Assembly: GCF_004138295.1 (NCBI RefSeq)
Contig: NZ_SCFM01000012.1
Coordinates: 62,001-126,000, forward strand
Source: Ectobacillus funiculus
GTDB taxonomy: Bacteria; Bacillota; Bacilli; Bacillales; Bacillaceae_G
DNA length: 64,000 bases
Direction of reading: 5' to 3'
Under the pieces are notes generated by a model that did no database searches, was not told the DNA's origin, and saw nothing but the letters and a program-made list of their open reading frames with translations. Below, piece by piece: positions 11,302 through 21,443 of the stretch. Each line of letters begins with the position of its first letter. Position 1 is the stretch's first letter. The position numbers were made by a program, and so were the translations under genes.

Positions 11302-11420
11302 TAAGCTTTGCCAAGTTTTTTGTAATATATGCAGAAAATCGAAAAAAGTGCACGAAATGCACACTAGGTGTTTACCCCGCATAGGGTACTATAAACCCGT
11401 TATTTTCGGAGGAATGCAGA

Positions 11421-11615
11421 ATGCGACGACTTAAACGTACTTATAATTTCGCAACACCCGGCTGGATGCGGAATATTCAAACCCTGCTATATGACTTCAT
11501 CATTCCGCTCACAGTCTTTCAAGGTATTCGAACATTGCTGTTCCCTACGTTTTTGGATTTTATCTTATTGATTGTTTTTATTGGCTTGACGATTAAAATG
11601 CATTTCCAAGCATAA
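11421..11615 (+). CDS. small membrane protein, unknown function
   Basis: A 64-residue protein on the plus strand, opposite to its neighbours. The ATG follows a clear GGAGG with seven-base spacing. The N-terminus is basic and aromatic (MRRLKRTYNFATPGWMRN) and is followed by one or two hydrophobic segments at about residues 20-58 (LIPLTV-like, then FLDFILLIVFIGLTI). It lies between the divergent valS leader and the convergent ysxE terminator with its repeat. I do not recognise a named family. Codon use and the ribosome site support a real gene. Confidence 0.7.
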   Translation: MRRLKRTYNFATPGWMRNIQTLLYDFIIPLTVFQGIRTLLFPTFLDFILLIVFIGLTIKMHFQA

Positions 11616-11659
11616 GCACGGCAGCATAGATTCCTGAATCTGTACTTAGCAAACATACA

Positions 11660-11793
11660 GAAAGCTCGCCGACTGGCGATCCCTGCTCCCCGAGCAAAGA
11701 CAGAGGCGTAGTTGTACTTATACTTTATTCCTAAAATTTCTCGCTACGTCGAATTGTCTTCCTGTTCGAAATTTATATCTTTTAAAGTGTAAA
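11660..11793 (+). repeat. IR134 repeat, full unit
   Basis: Complete unit: head CTCGCC-GACT-GGCGAT, the CAGAGGCGTAG segment, then the tail. The outer arms are ACTTTA and TAAAGT, one of the compensated variants. The last bases are shared with the ysxE terminator stem. Confidence 0.9.
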
Positions 11794-11818
11794 ACCTCTC
11801 CGGCTGGAGAGGTTTTAT
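11791..11818 (-). terminator. terminator of spoVID-ysxE
   Basis: Perfect ten-base stem AAAACCTCTC / GAGAGGTTTT, which works on either strand. It includes the ysxE stop codon and touches the repeat on its other side. Confidence 0.85.
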
Positions 11819-12858
11819 GTTTGCTGCTGACTTTGCTCAGCTTGATGCTCTGCTGCTTGAATTTGGGATACAAAGTATTCAGTATTACTTACCAGCCAAT
11901 GGGTTTGCTGAAGATTCTTCACAAATTGCAATTCATTTCGTTTATCCCGCTGTTCCCCATTTTTCACATAGCGGGCAATTTGCCTGATAAAGTTTTGTGG
12001 ATACGCCAGATAAGCAAGCATCAGCTTTTTTTCTTCTTTTGTATAGGGAAAGTGCTTCTGATACACTTGATACCATTCATAGCGGTCATTTCTTGCAATG
12101 GGGTATGTGTTAAACGAACGCTGATAAAATTGTACAAGATCCTGTATCGGTGTGGAAAACTGTGAATTTTCCAAGCTAATAAAATAACCGTTTCGCTCAT
12201 GATCAAACAAAAAATGACTTTGAGACACGTTTCCATGAATTAAAGAGATTCGTGTCGTTTCCTTTTCCTTCATGAGCTCTTGCCATTCCTCCAGCTGCTT
12301 TGCAGCAAACTCATGTGCACGTAAAACATGGTGATAATACGTACAATATTGCAGCTCTAACGGAGACATATACCACTTCGCTTCAGATTGCGTCAGAAAC
12401 GTATCAAGCATATCGCGATCCTGCTCCCAACGTCCTGACAGCGCGTTATAATGACTGTCAATGGTTTCCTCTGTAATACTTTCTTCCTTCACTGTCTTTT
12501 GATGCATAGCAGCAAGGGTTTGAAACATCTGATGGTAATGGTCGTTCTCCTCACCCTTTTGTTCTGCGCTGTCAAGCCAAGGCATTAAATAGTACTGATG
12601 TTGTCCGTCCGATAAGAAATACTCTCCGTCGCTTGCATGATATACAGGCGCGTAATTTGTAAATCCCTTCTCAGAAAGAAGGCGAAGATGGTGTACAAAA
12701 TTGCTCCGTTCAAGTCGGCTCGGACTCAGCCTCTTTAACGCATAAGGACCCTGGTTTGTATAAACCTTTAACACACTTCCATGCTCTTCTAAATGTTCCG
12801 GATTCAAACGATACATTTGTAAAAGAGGTTCATATTGCTCTCTCACTGCTGTTTCCAT
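11815..12858 (-). CDS. ysxE: YsxE, CotS-family spore coat kinase-like protein
   Basis: YsxE belongs to the CotS group of aminoglycoside-phosphotransferase-like spore coat proteins, associated with the inner coat in B. subtilis. The 347-residue protein has an N-terminal lobe with VYTNQGPYALKRL, where the lysine corresponds to the ATP-site lysine. The C-lobe has the catalytic-loop-like stretch SLIHGNVSQSHFLF. It follows spoVID with a 74-base gap, as in B. subtilis. Enzymatic activity has not been shown for this family. The C-terminus is Gln-rich. Confidence 0.88.
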   Translation of the reverse strand: METAVREQYEPLLQMYRLNPEHLEEHGSVLKVYTNQGPYALKRLSPSRLERSNFVHHLRLLSEKGFTNYAPVYHASDGEYFLSDGQHQYYLMPWLDSAEQKGEENDHYHQMFQTLAAMHQKTVKEESITEETIDSHYNALSGRWEQDRDMLDTFLTQSEAKWYMSPLELQYCTYYHHVLRAHEFAAKQLEEWQELMKEKETTRISLIHGNVSQSHFLFDHERNGYFISLENSQFSTPIQDLVQFYQRSFNTYPIARNDRYEWYQVYQKHFPYTKEEKKLMLAYLAYPQNFIRQIARYVKNGEQRDKRNELQFVKNLQQTHWLVSNTEYFVSQIQAAEHQAEQSQQQT

Positions 12859-12932
12859 ATAATGATGACCCCTTCTAACAGGATGGGCGTAAAGAAAAAC
12901 TGGGGCGTCTTAATTAGCTACCAACATAAGCA

Positions 12933-13865
12933 TCATGATGATTTAGACTTTGTTTTTGATACTGGAACATATAAGACCTGACCTTGTGAAACATATAGGT
13001 CATCTAGCTGATTGATACGCGCCAGATGCTGGAGATTTGTATCGTACCGCTCTGCAATCGATTCGACTGTATCGCCCGGTTGCACAAAATACATGCGCAG
13101 CTTCGTAAATTGCTCTTCCTGATTCCTTCCGAATAATCTTGTTAGATATAGTGCATTTTCATCACGGCTGGAATACGCAAATTCCTCCTTACCCTCTTCA
13201 GAAGCAGGCGGCTGCTTTGTCTCCTCAGCACGACCAAACAACTCAACCTGCATAACAGGTTCTTCCCTTTCTACTTCTTCTAGCACAGGCTCTTTACGCA
13301 CTTCAAATTCAAAAGGCTCAAAAACATCCTCTTCCTCCTGTACAAAGGCAGGAGCGGCATACTGATCTTCCAATTCCTCCAATAATTCTTCCTGTTCTTC
13401 TACTCGTCCCTCGATTTGCTCCTCCGCAGTTGCTTGGTCGGTTAGCCCATAGATTGCAATATCAGCAAGAAGCTGTAAACAGCCCTGTTCTGGAAGTTCA
13501 TAATCAAACATTTCAATCTCTACATATAAATCATCCGCCTGCTTCACACGAGAGCGCGGAATCGAAATTTCTAAAGGAAACGAGTGCGATAATTCATTTA
13601 CGCCATCCTCTCGTACATGTACATAATCGACCGTACGTACAGGAGATAGTTCACGCAATGAGAAGGATGCTTCCTCACTGTCCTGCGGAATATATTCTCC
13701 AGTTAGCTGTAATTGCCCCTTTACAACAATTTCATAATCTCTATCCTGTACCACAATGTCTGGATCAAGCGCGATGGAAAGCAATTGCTCAACTTCCTGT
13801 CCCTTTTGGAACCATACCGATTCTTTTAAGGAAAAGCTAAGTGATGTTTGATGATCTGCTGCCAT
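12933..13865 (-). CDS. spoVID: SpoVID, spore coat encasement protein with LysM
   Basis: SpoVID drives encasement of the forespore by coat proteins and binds SpoIVA and SafA. The 310-residue protein has a conserved N-terminal region (residues 1-140), a long Glu-rich acidic middle, and a C-terminal LysM domain (VQPGDTVESIAERYDTNL). It is shorter than the B. subtilis protein, mainly because the acidic middle is shorter. The start has a GAGAGGGGGAAC ribosome site. It lies between hemL and ysxE as in B. subtilis. Confidence 0.9.
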   Translation of the reverse strand: MAADHQTSLSFSLKESVWFQKGQEVEQLLSIALDPDIVVQDRDYEIVVKGQLQLTGEYIPQDSEEASFSLRELSPVRTVDYVHVREDGVNELSHSFPLEISIPRSRVKQADDLYVEIEMFDYELPEQGCLQLLADIAIYGLTDQATAEEQIEGRVEEQEELLEELEDQYAAPAFVQEEEDVFEPFEFEVRKEPVLEEVEREEPVMQVELFGRAEETKQPPASEEGKEEFAYSSRDENALYLTRLFGRNQEEQFTKLRMYFVQPGDTVESIAERYDTNLQHLARINQLDDLYVSQGQVLYVPVSKTKSKSS

Positions 13866-13966
13866 TTTGAGTTCCCCCTCTCAAACGTATATGACATTAC
13901 AGGTTTATGTGCAAAATGGAGGTTTTATGATAAAGAAAATCAACAATGTTCCTTAACAGAGACTCA

Positions 13967-14021
13967 TAAAAAAAGAGCTAACCTAATCCGTCTTCCTCAG
14001 ACGATTATTAGATTAGCTCTT
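13967..14021 (-). terminator. terminator of the hem operon
   Basis: Minus-strand AGAGCTAATC pairs with GATTAGGTTAGCTCT with a small bulge, encloses an inner CGTC/GACG hairpin, and is followed by seven T residues. It lies directly after hemL. Confidence 0.85.
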
Positions 14022-14025
14022 TTTA

Positions 14026-15315
14026 TCAACCCTTCAGCTTAGAAAAGGCAATTTCTGCTGCCTGAATTGTTTGTTCAATATCCTCATCACTGTGTGCAGT
14101 CGATAAGAATAATCCTTCAAACTGGGACGGAGGAAGGAAGACACCTTGCTCAATCATTTCACGGTAATACGCTGAGAAATACTCCAGATTCGATGTTTTG
14201 GCTGTTTCGTAATCAACAACTTTTTCATTTGTAAAGAAGAAGCCAACCATTGAGCCCACTCGGTTTATGCAATACGGGATATCATATGTTTCTGCCGCTG
14301 CCTGCAAACCGCGCTCGAGCAATTCCGCTTTTCGTTCAAACTCTCGGTAAGAGTCTGGCGTTAACTGGATCAACGTTTCGTAGCCTGCTGTCATCGCAAG
14401 CGGGTTCCCTGATAAGGTTCCTGCCTGATAAATCGGACCGCTTGGCGCAATGCGCTCCATAATGTCCGCTCTGCCTCCGTATGCTCCGACCGGCAGACCA
14501 CCCCCAATTACCTTTCCAAGACATGTAAGATCTGGCGTTACACCGAAATAGCCCTGACCGCAATGATAGCCAACGCGGAAGCCCGTCATGACCTCATCAA
14601 ATATCAGCAACGCTCCATGATCCTTTGTGATACTGCGTAGTCCCTCTAAAAAGCCAGGAAGCGGCGGAACAACCCCCATGTTTCCTGCTACAGGCTCGAC
14701 AATCACAGCTGCAATATCATCGCCATATTGCTTAAATGCCACGCGCAAGCTCTCCAAATCATTATATGGGACTGTAATTGTATTGCTAGCCACTCCCTCT
14801 GGTACACCAGGGCTGTCTGGCAACCCGAGCGTAGCTACACCAGATCCGGCTTTAATCAATAAGGAATCTCCATGACCATGATAGCAGCCTTCAAATTTTA
14901 CGATTTTATTTCTGCCTGTATAGCCGCGCGCAAGACGCAACGCACTCATGGTCGCCTCTGTTCCGGAGTTTACCATCCTCACAATTTCCACAGAGGGAAC
15001 ACGCTCGATAACAAGCTTTGCAAGTTCATTTTCAATGGCAGTCGGCGCTCCAAAGCTTGTACCCTTTTCAGCAACGCACTTTAGCGCTTCTACCACTCTA
15101 TCGTTTGCATGTCCATGAATAAGAGGTCCCCATGATAGCACGTAGTCAATATACTCATTTCCATCAAGATCATAGACCCTCGATCCTTTGCCGCTCTCCA
15201 TAAAAATCGGATTCATACCGACCGATTTAAAGGCGCGCACTGGGCTATTTACACCTCCGGGCATCAGACGTTTTGCCTCTTGAAAGGCTGCAATTGACTT
15301 ACCAAAACTTCTCAT
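14026..15315 (-). CDS. hemL: glutamate-1-semialdehyde 2,1-aminomutase
   Basis: HemL converts glutamate-1-semialdehyde to 5-aminolevulinate with PLP. The 429-residue class III aminotransferase shows [11 protein letters not shown] and the PLP-lysine segment [18 protein letters not shown]. The ATG overlaps the hemB stop codon (ATGA), indicating translational coupling. It is the last gene of hemAXCDBL and is followed by a strong terminator. Confidence 0.97.
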   Translation of the reverse strand: MRSFGKSIAAFQEAKRLMPGGVNSPVRAFKSVGMNPIFMESGKGSRVYDLDGNEYIDYVLSWGPLIHGHANDRVVEALKCVAEKGTSFGAPTAIENELAKLVIERVPSVEIVRMVNSGTEATMSALRLARGYTGRNKIVKFEGCYHGHGDSLLIKAGSGVATLGLPDSPGVPEGVASNTITVPYNDLESLRVAFKQYGDDIAAVIVEPVAGNMGVVPPLPGFLEGLRSITKDHGALLIFDEVMTGFRVGYHCGQGYFGVTPDLTCLGKVIGGGLPVGAYGGRADIMERIAPSGPIYQAGTLSGNPLAMTAGYETLIQLTPDSYREFERKAELLERGLQAAAETYDIPYCINRVGSMVGFFFTNEKVVDYETAKTSNLEYFSAYYREMIEQGVFLPPSQFEGLFLSTAHSDEDIEQTIQAAEIAFSKLKG

Positions 15316-16304
15316 TTGCTAACGTCTCCTTCCTTCAACCATTTTGCTGCATCCTTTGCAAAATATGTAAGAATTAAATCAGCTCCTGCACGCTTCATGC
15401 TAACAAGCTGCTCAAGTACAATTTCACGTTCATTAATCCACCCGTTTTGTGCAGCCGCTTTGACCATTGAATACTCACCGCTTACATTGTAAGCAACTAT
15501 TGGCAAATTAAAGTTATTTTTCACATCGCGAATAATATCCAAATAAGAAAGGGCCGGCTTCACCATCAGGAAGTCTGCTCCCTCTAGCACATCTGATTCC
15601 GCCTCACGCAATGCTTCTAAACGGTTAGCCGGATCCATTTGGTACGCCTTTCGATCCCCGAACTTCGGTGAGCTATGAGCTGCATCGCGGAACGGACCAT
15701 AGTGAGCGGAAGAAAATTTTACAGCATAAGACATAATCGGCACATGTGAAAATCCATTTTCATCAAGAGCATGGCGAATCGCCGCGACAAATCCATCCAT
15801 CATATTGGATGGTGCGATAATATCAGCCCCTGCTTTCGCTTGGCTAACAGCTGTTTTAGCTAACAGCTCTAATGATTCGTCATTTACGATTACACCATTC
15901 TCAATGACGCCGCAATGACCGTGGCTTGTAAATTGACATAGGCACGTATCCGCAATGACAACAAGCTCTGGAAATTGCTCCTTCACCTGGGAAATTGCCT
16001 TTTGTACGATGCCATGGTCACAGTATGCAGAAGAACCCACCTCGTCCTTTTCATGTGGGATACCAAACACGATAATAGACTTGATGCCTAAATCTACAGC
16101 TTCCTGGATTTCCGCATTCAGAAGGTCTAACGACACCTGCTCCACACCTGGCATAGAAGCAACTGGATTACGCTTGTTTTCCCCTTCCACAACAAAAATC
16201 GGATAAATAAAATCTTCTGTATGCAAGTGCGTTTCTCTAACAAGCGCACGCATATTTGCTGTTTGCCGCAGGCGGCGGTGACGCTGAAATTGCAAATGCT
16301 TCAT
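15312..16304 (-). CDS. hemB: delta-aminolevulinic acid dehydratase
   Basis: HemB condenses two 5-aminolevulinate molecules to porphobilinogen. The 330-residue protein has the zinc-binding cysteine cluster [14 protein letters not shown] and the Schiff-base lysine region [15 protein letters not shown] chose the ATG at 16304 because GGGAGA precedes it; the in-frame ATG 21 bases earlier has no comparable ribosome site. It overlaps hemL by four bases and follows hemD after 36 bases. Confidence 0.97.
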   Translation of the reverse strand: MKHLQFQRHRRLRQTANMRALVRETHLHTEDFIYPIFVVEGENKRNPVASMPGVEQVSLDLLNAEIQEAVDLGIKSIIVFGIPHEKDEVGSSAYCDHGIVQKAISQVKEQFPELVVIADTCLCQFTSHGHCGVIENGVIVNDESLELLAKTAVSQAKAGADIIAPSNMMDGFVAAIRHALDENGFSHVPIMSYAVKFSSAHYGPFRDAAHSSPKFGDRKAYQMDPANRLEALREAESDVLEGADFLMVKPALSYLDIIRDVKNNFNLPIVAYNVSGEYSMVKAAAQNGWINEREIVLEQLVSMKRAGADLILTYFAKDAAKWLKEGDVSK

Positions 16305-16340
16305 CGTTTTCCATCTCCCATTCATTTTCAGTTTCTCTTC

Positions 16341-17105
16341 CTATTGTATCCCGTTTGCAAAATGTTTCTCTAATCTTCGGAGTAAACCGTCAATCGTATA
16401 TGTATCCGGGACGAGAACAGAAGGAAAATACGCTAGAGCCTCTCTCTCCGTAACTGGCCCTATACAAGCAATTGTACAACGTTTCGTCCATTCTCTCCAA
16501 TTTGTTTCCTCAAGCAAAGCGGCAAAGTGGACAACAGTGGAGGGACTCGTGAAAGTCAAAACATCTGCTTGTTCAGAACGAAGCACCTCCATCAATAGCT
16601 CTTTAGCTGCTTCATTCCGTCTCGTTTCGTATACTACAATCTCATCAAGAAGAATGTGATTTGCCCGCAGTTCATTCGGAAGGATATCTCGCGCTAGATT
16701 CCCTTTTGGAAATAAAACACGCGCTCCCGGCTGAACAAATGAGAGAAACTCTCTTGCAAACACCTCAGCGACGAATTTCTCTGGCATAAAGTGGACCTGA
16801 AAACCATACGCTTCAAGCTCCTGTTTGGTTTTCTCCCCGACAGCCGCAAGCTTGACAGCAGACGGAATGTTGCCCATTCCGATTCCTTCCAGAAAAAAAC
16901 GAACACCGTTTGTGCTTGTAAATATAATCCAATCGTATTCTTGCAAAGGTCTTGCCAGTTGCATGGCAGAAGGCTCAATCTGCAGCAGCGGTATTTCAAT
17001 TGGAATGCCGCCGCGGTTGCGCACAGCCGCGGCCATTTCTTTCGCCTGTGTCTCCGCCCTCATAATTAGAACGGAGATATGGGAAAGAGGAGCAAGATGA
17101 TTCAT
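16341..17105 (-). CDS. hemD: uroporphyrinogen-III synthase
   Basis: HemD cyclises hydroxymethylbilane to uroporphyrinogen III. The 254-residue protein has the family features DWIIFTSTNGVRFFLE and DVLTFTSPSTVVHF, with the two-lobed HemD fold implied. Overall conservation in HemD is low, so the operon position between hemC and hemB adds much of the support. The ATG lies one base past the hemC stop, with AGGAG overlapping the end of hemC. Confidence 0.94.
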   Translation of the reverse strand: MNHLAPLSHISVLIMRAETQAKEMAAAVRNRGGIPIEIPLLQIEPSAMQLARPLQEYDWIIFTSTNGVRFFLEGIGMGNIPSAVKLAAVGEKTKQELEAYGFQVHFMPEKFVAEVFAREFLSFVQPGARVLFPKGNLARDILPNELRANHILLDEIVVYETRRNEAAKELLMEVLRSEQADVLTFTSPSTVVHFAALLEETNWREWTKRCTIACIGPVTEREALAYFPSVLVPDTYTIDGLLRRLEKHFANGIQ

Positions 17106-17106
17106 C

Positions 17107-18033
17107 CTACTCCTGCTCCTTTGATTGCTGCACTAACTTATCCGCGCCGCGGGCAATTAACAATCGAGCCACTTCTTCTCCTGCCTGCTGCGGATTTTGA
17201 TTTGTTACTGTCTCTTTTAAAAGGACGGATCCATCCTTTGCACCAACAAGGGCTGTAAGCGTAAGCCCACTCTGTTCATTTATCGTCGCATATCCACCAA
17301 TCGGAACTTGGCAGCCTCCCTCAAGCTTATGAAGAAACACACGTTCCGCTGCTACTGTACGTTCCGTTTCCTCATCGTTAAAAAGCTGCAATGCCTCCAA
17401 TAATTCCTTGTCATCCGAGCGACATTCAATCGCAAGTGCCCCCTGCCCGACTGCCGGGATGCATGTAACGGGTTCCAGGTACTCAGTAATTACATCTTCA
17501 GCCCAGCCCATTCGCTTCAATCCTGCAGCAGCAAGCACGATTGCATCGTATTCTTCCTCCTGCAGCTTTTTAAGACGTGTATCGATATTACCGCGAATCC
17601 ACTTTACCTGTAAGTCAGGGCGGGCAGCCAATAGCTGCGAGCTGCGTCGCAAGCTGCTTGTACCAACAACTGACCCAGCCGGCAGATTTGCAAATGAAAC
17701 ATGTTGTTTGGAAATGATAACATCACGAGGATCCTCTCTCTTTGGTACACAACCAATAGTTAATCCCTCTGGCAGCACAGCCGGCATATCCTTCATACTA
17801 TGTACCGCCATGTCAATTTCCTGATCAAGCATCGCCTGCTCAATTTCCTTCACAAATAAGCCTTTGCCGCCTACCTTTGAGAGGGTAACATCTACAATAA
17901 CGTCTCCCTTTGTAACAAATTCCTTTACCTCAAACTCAAATGGCAGACCGAGCTGCTTTAATTGTTCAATAACCCAATTTGTTTGTGTTAATGCAAGCTT
18001 GCTTCTTCTAGAACCTACAATAATTTTGCGCAT
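17107..18033 (-). CDS. hemC: porphobilinogen deaminase
   Basis: HemC polymerises four porphobilinogens into hydroxymethylbilane. The 308-residue protein starts [18 protein letters not shown] and has the substrate-binding arginine region [18 protein letters not shown]. The cofactor-attachment cysteine is in [13 protein letters not shown] at about residue 241. It lies between hemX and hemD on one transcript. Confidence 0.97.
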   Translation of the reverse strand: MRKIIVGSRRSKLALTQTNWVIEQLKQLGLPFEFEVKEFVTKGDVIVDVTLSKVGGKGLFVKEIEQAMLDQEIDMAVHSMKDMPAVLPEGLTIGCVPKREDPRDVIISKQHVSFANLPAGSVVGTSSLRRSSQLLAARPDLQVKWIRGNIDTRLKKLQEEEYDAIVLAAAGLKRMGWAEDVITEYLEPVTCIPAVGQGALAIECRSDDKELLEALQLFNDEETERTVAAERVFLHKLEGGCQVPIGGYATINEQSGLTLTALVGAKDGSVLLKETVTNQNPQQAGEEVARLLIARGADKLVQQSKEQE

Positions 18034-18051
18034 ATACTTTCTCTCCTACCG

Positions 18052-18885
18052 TTATGAGTACCAAAAATGAAATGATGACAAGCTGCTAAACAGAAAGATA
18101 TTAATTAACATAATCAGAAAGGCACCAACATTCCAGTGCGCTACACTTCTTCCTTGCAGTTTATCAGATACCCTCAAATAAATGCCAATACAATATACGA
18201 ACAATACGATAAATGACCCAATTACCTTCGGGTCATACCAATGGAAGTGATCAAGTTTCGCGTACGCCCAAATACATCCTAACAAAAGGGCGAGAAAGAA
18301 AAATGGAATAGAAAATAGGTTTAATATGTACGATAACGAGTCAAGCTTCGTTAAATTGCCAAGTCTCTGCAAACGAGCATTCCATTTTTTCTGCTTTAAC
18401 AGCCGGTATTGCAGTAAATACATCACCGAAAAAATAAAAGATACTGTAAATGTCGCATATGAAACGACAGCCATGCCGACATGAACATACAGCAATTCTG
18501 AAACTAATTGATTTGCTAACACGGGCGGTGTTCTTCCCATCGGTGTAAAGATGGAGAATGCGCTCACACCAGCAGCGATAACATTTGTAAAAAATACGAG
18601 AAAATCAATACGCAATAGGCGATTTATCATCAAAGATAAAGAAATTAACAACCAAACGTAAAAATAAATACCTGAAAACAATGTAAGCATCGGGTTTGCA
18701 TTCGTTTCTATCGTCCGCATCACCATAAATACTGTATGCAACACCCAAACAATGGAAAGTAACCAAAAGGCGGTCCGATTTGCCTTTTGGTTACTTTGCA
18801 AATAATCTATGAAATACAAGCTCACGCTGCAAGCATACAAGATAATAGCAACGTGATAAATCATGCTCCCGCCGAGAATACTCAT
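18052..18885 (-). CDS. hemX: HemX, membrane protein of haem operon
   Basis: HemX is a polytopic membrane protein of the cytochrome c assembly (CcsA-like) family; in B. subtilis it lowers HemA levels. The 277-residue protein has about eight hydrophobic segments, including LSLMINRLLRIDFLVFF and the histidine region LLYVHVGMAVVSYATF. I kept the upstream ATG at 18885 because GGAGAGG lies eight bases before it, whereas a second ATG seven codons later has its GGGAG too close. It lies between hemA and hemC. Confidence 0.93.
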   Translation of the reverse strand: MSILGGSMIYHVAIILYACSVSLYFIDYLQSNQKANRTAFWLLSIVWVLHTVFMVMRTIETNANPMLTLFSGIYFYVWLLISLSLMINRLLRIDFLVFFTNVIAAGVSAFSIFTPMGRTPPVLANQLVSELLYVHVGMAVVSYATFTVSFIFSVMYLLQYRLLKQKKWNARLQRLGNLTKLDSLSYILNLFSIPFFFLALLLGCIWAYAKLDHFHWYDPKVIGSFIVLFVYCIGIYLRVSDKLQGRSVAHWNVGAFLIMLINIFLFSSLSSFHFWYS

Positions 18886-18903
18886 TCCTTTATCCTCTCC
18901 GGA

Positions 18904-20244
18904 CTATACAAGATGCTGAGCGGACAACGCCCATTTCTGCTCTTGCTTAACCTGCTCTTGTCTGCTTTCCTGCTGCGGAAACGATGCTACATTGAAAATT
19001 TTCGCAAACAGTTCTAACTTTTCCTCTGCATCATGTTCAGCCGCTAGTTCTTTTGCAACTAGAATCGGATCCTTCAGCATCTGGTTAATAATGCTCTTTG
19101 TATGCTTGTTAATGACCTTGCGCTCTCGCTCTGTCAATGTGGGAATTTTACGCTCGATGCTTTGCATCGTCTCGCTTTGAATCGCGAGCGCTTTTTCACG
19201 AAGCGCAGAAATAAGCGGTACAACACCAAGTGTATTCATCCAAGTTTTGAAAATCACAATTTCCTCTTCAAGCATAAGCTGAATTTTTTCCGCTTCCTTC
19301 AGACGCTCCTCTTTATTTGCCTCTACAACACCCTGCAAGTCATCGATATCATATAAAAATGCGCTCTCCAGCTCGCTAATGGCTGGATCTAAGTCACGTG
19401 GAACAGCAATATCCACCATGAAAATCGGACGGCCACGTCTTGTTTTTTCCACCTTTGCCATCATGTCCTTCGTAACAACATAATGCGCTGCTCCTGTTGA
19501 GCTAATTAAAATATCTGCTTTCTCTAATACACGCTGCAGGTCCGTTAATGGCATTGCCTGTCCCGCGTACTTTCTAGCCATCAATTCTGCCTTCTCAAAC
19601 GTACGGTTCATTACTGTTACTCTGCCGACGCCGCTTCCGTACAAGTTTTGCAGAGCAAGCTCTCCCATTTTACCTGCTCCAAGAATCAGAACATGGCACT
19701 CTCGTAAATCCCCAAAGATTTTTTTTGCGAGCTCTACCGCTGCGTAGCTAACAGAAACAGCATTGCTGCCAATCGTTGTCTCTGAGTGTGCACGCTTGGC
19801 AGTAGTAACTGCTTGCTTAAACAATTCATTGAAAATTGTACCCGTCGTTTTCATATTCTGCGCCTGTAAAAAACTTGAGCGAACCTGCCCAAGAATTTGT
19901 GTTTCTCCAACTACCATCGAATCTAGTCCACAGGACACGCGGAACAAATGCTCAATTGCACTATCTTCCTCACGAATAAACAAATAAGGAGAAACTTCCT
20001 CAAGCGGAAGACCAAACCAATCAGATAAAAATTTCTTTACATAATAACGCCCTGTGTGAAGTTGATCAACAATTGCATAAATTTCCGTACGATTACAGGT
20101 TGATACAATCACATTCTCTAGTATACTCTTTTGCTGCTGTAGTTGAGTCATCGCCTTTTCCAGGTCTGAATCTTGAAACGACAGCTTTTCACGAATTTCT
20201 ACAGGCGCCGTACGATAATTTACACCAACAGTCAGAACGTGCAT
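18904..20244 (-). CDS. hemA: glutamyl-tRNA reductase
   Basis: HemA reduces glutamyl-tRNA to glutamate-1-semialdehyde, the first committed step of C5 haem synthesis. The 446-residue protein starts [19 protein letters not shown] and has the catalytic cysteine in [12 protein letters not shown] at about residue 50. The NADPH-binding segment is [16 protein letters not shown], and a C-terminal dimerisation helix follows. It is the first gene of the hem operon. The final 25 residues are Gln/Glu-rich. Confidence 0.97.
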   Translation of the reverse strand: MHVLTVGVNYRTAPVEIREKLSFQDSDLEKAMTQLQQQKSILENVIVSTCNRTEIYAIVDQLHTGRYYVKKFLSDWFGLPLEEVSPYLFIREEDSAIEHLFRVSCGLDSMVVGETQILGQVRSSFLQAQNMKTTGTIFNELFKQAVTTAKRAHSETTIGSNAVSVSYAAVELAKKIFGDLRECHVLILGAGKMGELALQNLYGSGVGRVTVMNRTFEKAELMARKYAGQAMPLTDLQRVLEKADILISSTGAAHYVVTKDMMAKVEKTRRGRPIFMVDIAVPRDLDPAISELESAFLYDIDDLQGVVEANKEERLKEAEKIQLMLEEEIVIFKTWMNTLGVVPLISALREKALAIQSETMQSIERKIPTLTERERKVINKHTKSIINQMLKDPILVAKELAAEHDAEEKLELFAKIFNVASFPQQESRQEQVKQEQKWALSAQHLV

Positions 20245-20540
20245 GATTTGTCCCCCCTTTTCATCTGATTTTTCATCTATTTCCTATCATAATACAACTT
20301 GACCTGTTCAAACCTGACAAATATGTGAACATTATTTATTTCAGATCACAATTACACATTTCCGCAAAGCGTAACAAAATAAAATCATTCTATCTTGTAC
20401 GTTATCAAAAAATGCCGGCATAATCAAGCAATGGAAACGATTCTACAGAAAAGAGAGCTGCTCCAAATAATGCTTGTCTAGCATACAAATATTTTTTTCA
20501 ACCTCACCCTTTTTATTCCACTTTAAGAAAGCTGAAATTA
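20245..20540. other. hemA upstream region
   Basis: No gene seen. On the minus strand a TTGTCA and a TATTAT/TATGAT cluster lie 40-80 bases before hemA, but the spacing between them is not standard, so I do not call a promoter. Confidence 0.4.
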
Positions 20541-20676
20541 AAGAAAACTCGCCGACTGGCAAGCCCTGCTCTTGGGCGAAGACAGAGGCGTAGTTGCACT
20601 TATACTTTGTTCCTAAAATTTCTCACGACGTCGAATGGTCTTCCTGCTAGAGAAATTTATACTTTCTTAAAGTGTA
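20541..20676 (+). repeat. IR134 repeat, first of a dimer
   Basis: Full unit with head CTCGCC-GACT-GGCAAG and outer arms ACTTTG and TAAAGT. The next unit follows directly, head to tail. Confidence 0.9.
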
Positions 20677-20811
20677 AAGAAAACTCACCGACTGGCGAGC
20701 CCTGCCCCTGGGCAAAGACAGAGGTGTAGCCCTACTTATACTGTATTCCTAAAATTTCCGACTACGTCGAATTCACTTTTAGCTGGAAATTTATACTTTT
20801 CTACAGCGTGA
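20677..20811 (+). repeat. IR134 repeat, second of a dimer
   Basis: Full unit with inner arms AAATTTCC and GGAAATTT, unlike its neighbour, which has the CT/AG type. It ends where the ysxC terminator begins. Confidence 0.9.
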
Positions 20812-20839
20812 AAAAACGTGTGATGAATCCATCACACGT
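20811..20839 (-). terminator. terminator after ysxC
   Basis: Stem ACGTGTGATG / CATCACACGT with an AATC loop, then a T run on the minus strand. It overlaps the ysxC stop region. Confidence 0.9.
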
Positions 20840-21443
20840 TCTCCTCTTCGCGTTCATGTATATGTGTAAATGTATGAATTGCTTTCCAAGCTTCCTCTTT
20901 ACCAAGCCCTGTTTCGGAAGAAAATAACACAACAATATCTCCCTTTTCAATGTCCAGCGTCTCCTTGACAACCTTCAAATGCTTTTGCCATTTTCCCTTT
21001 GGGATTTTATCAGCCTTCGTTGCGATCACAATAACAGGAATCTCATAATGCTTTAAGAAGTCATACATCATAACATCGTCATTTGTAGGGGGATGACGTA
21101 AATCCACAATCTGAACAACTGCCTTAAGCTGCTCACGTCCGGTAAAATACGTTTCAATCATTTTACCCCACGTCTCTTTTTCTGACTTTGATACCTTGGC
21201 ATAACCGTAACCAGGCACGTCTACAAAATACATGACATCGTTAATAATATAAAAATTCAATGTTTGTGTTTTTCCAGGCTTAGAAGAAATACGGGCTAGG
21301 CTTTTTCGGTTAATCATCCTGTTAATAAAGGACGATTTTCCGACATTAGAGCGCCCTGCCAAAGCAATTTCCGGAAGATCACCTTCTGGATATTGCGCGG
21401 GCTTCACAGCGCTGATGACAATTTCTGATTTCGTTACTTTCAT
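20832..21443 (-). CDS. ysxC: ribosome biogenesis GTPase YsxC/EngB
   Basis: YsxC is an essential TRAFAC GTPase needed for 50S subunit assembly. The 203-residue protein has the G1 motif [13 protein letters not shown]3 in [11 protein letters not shown] and G4 as TKAD. The ATG overlaps the lonA stop (ATGA), so it is probably translated from the lonA transcript, as in B. subtilis. Confidence 0.97.
   Translation of the reverse strand: MKVTKSEIVISAVKPAQYPEGDLPEIALAGRSNVGKSSFINRMINRKSLARISSKPGKTQTLNFYIINDVMYFVDVPGYGYAKVSKSEKETWGKMIETYFTGREQLKAVVQIVDLRHPPTNDDVMMYDFLKHYEIPVIVIATKADKIPKGKWQKHLKVVKETLDIEKGDIVVLFSSETGLGKEEAWKAIHTFTHIHEREEENV

Noticed and set aside
20245-20340. Promoter and PerR box for hemA
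   Set aside because: Candidate -35 and -10 elements have the wrong spacing and no PerR-type palindrome is visible, although PerR control of hemA is known in B. subtilis.
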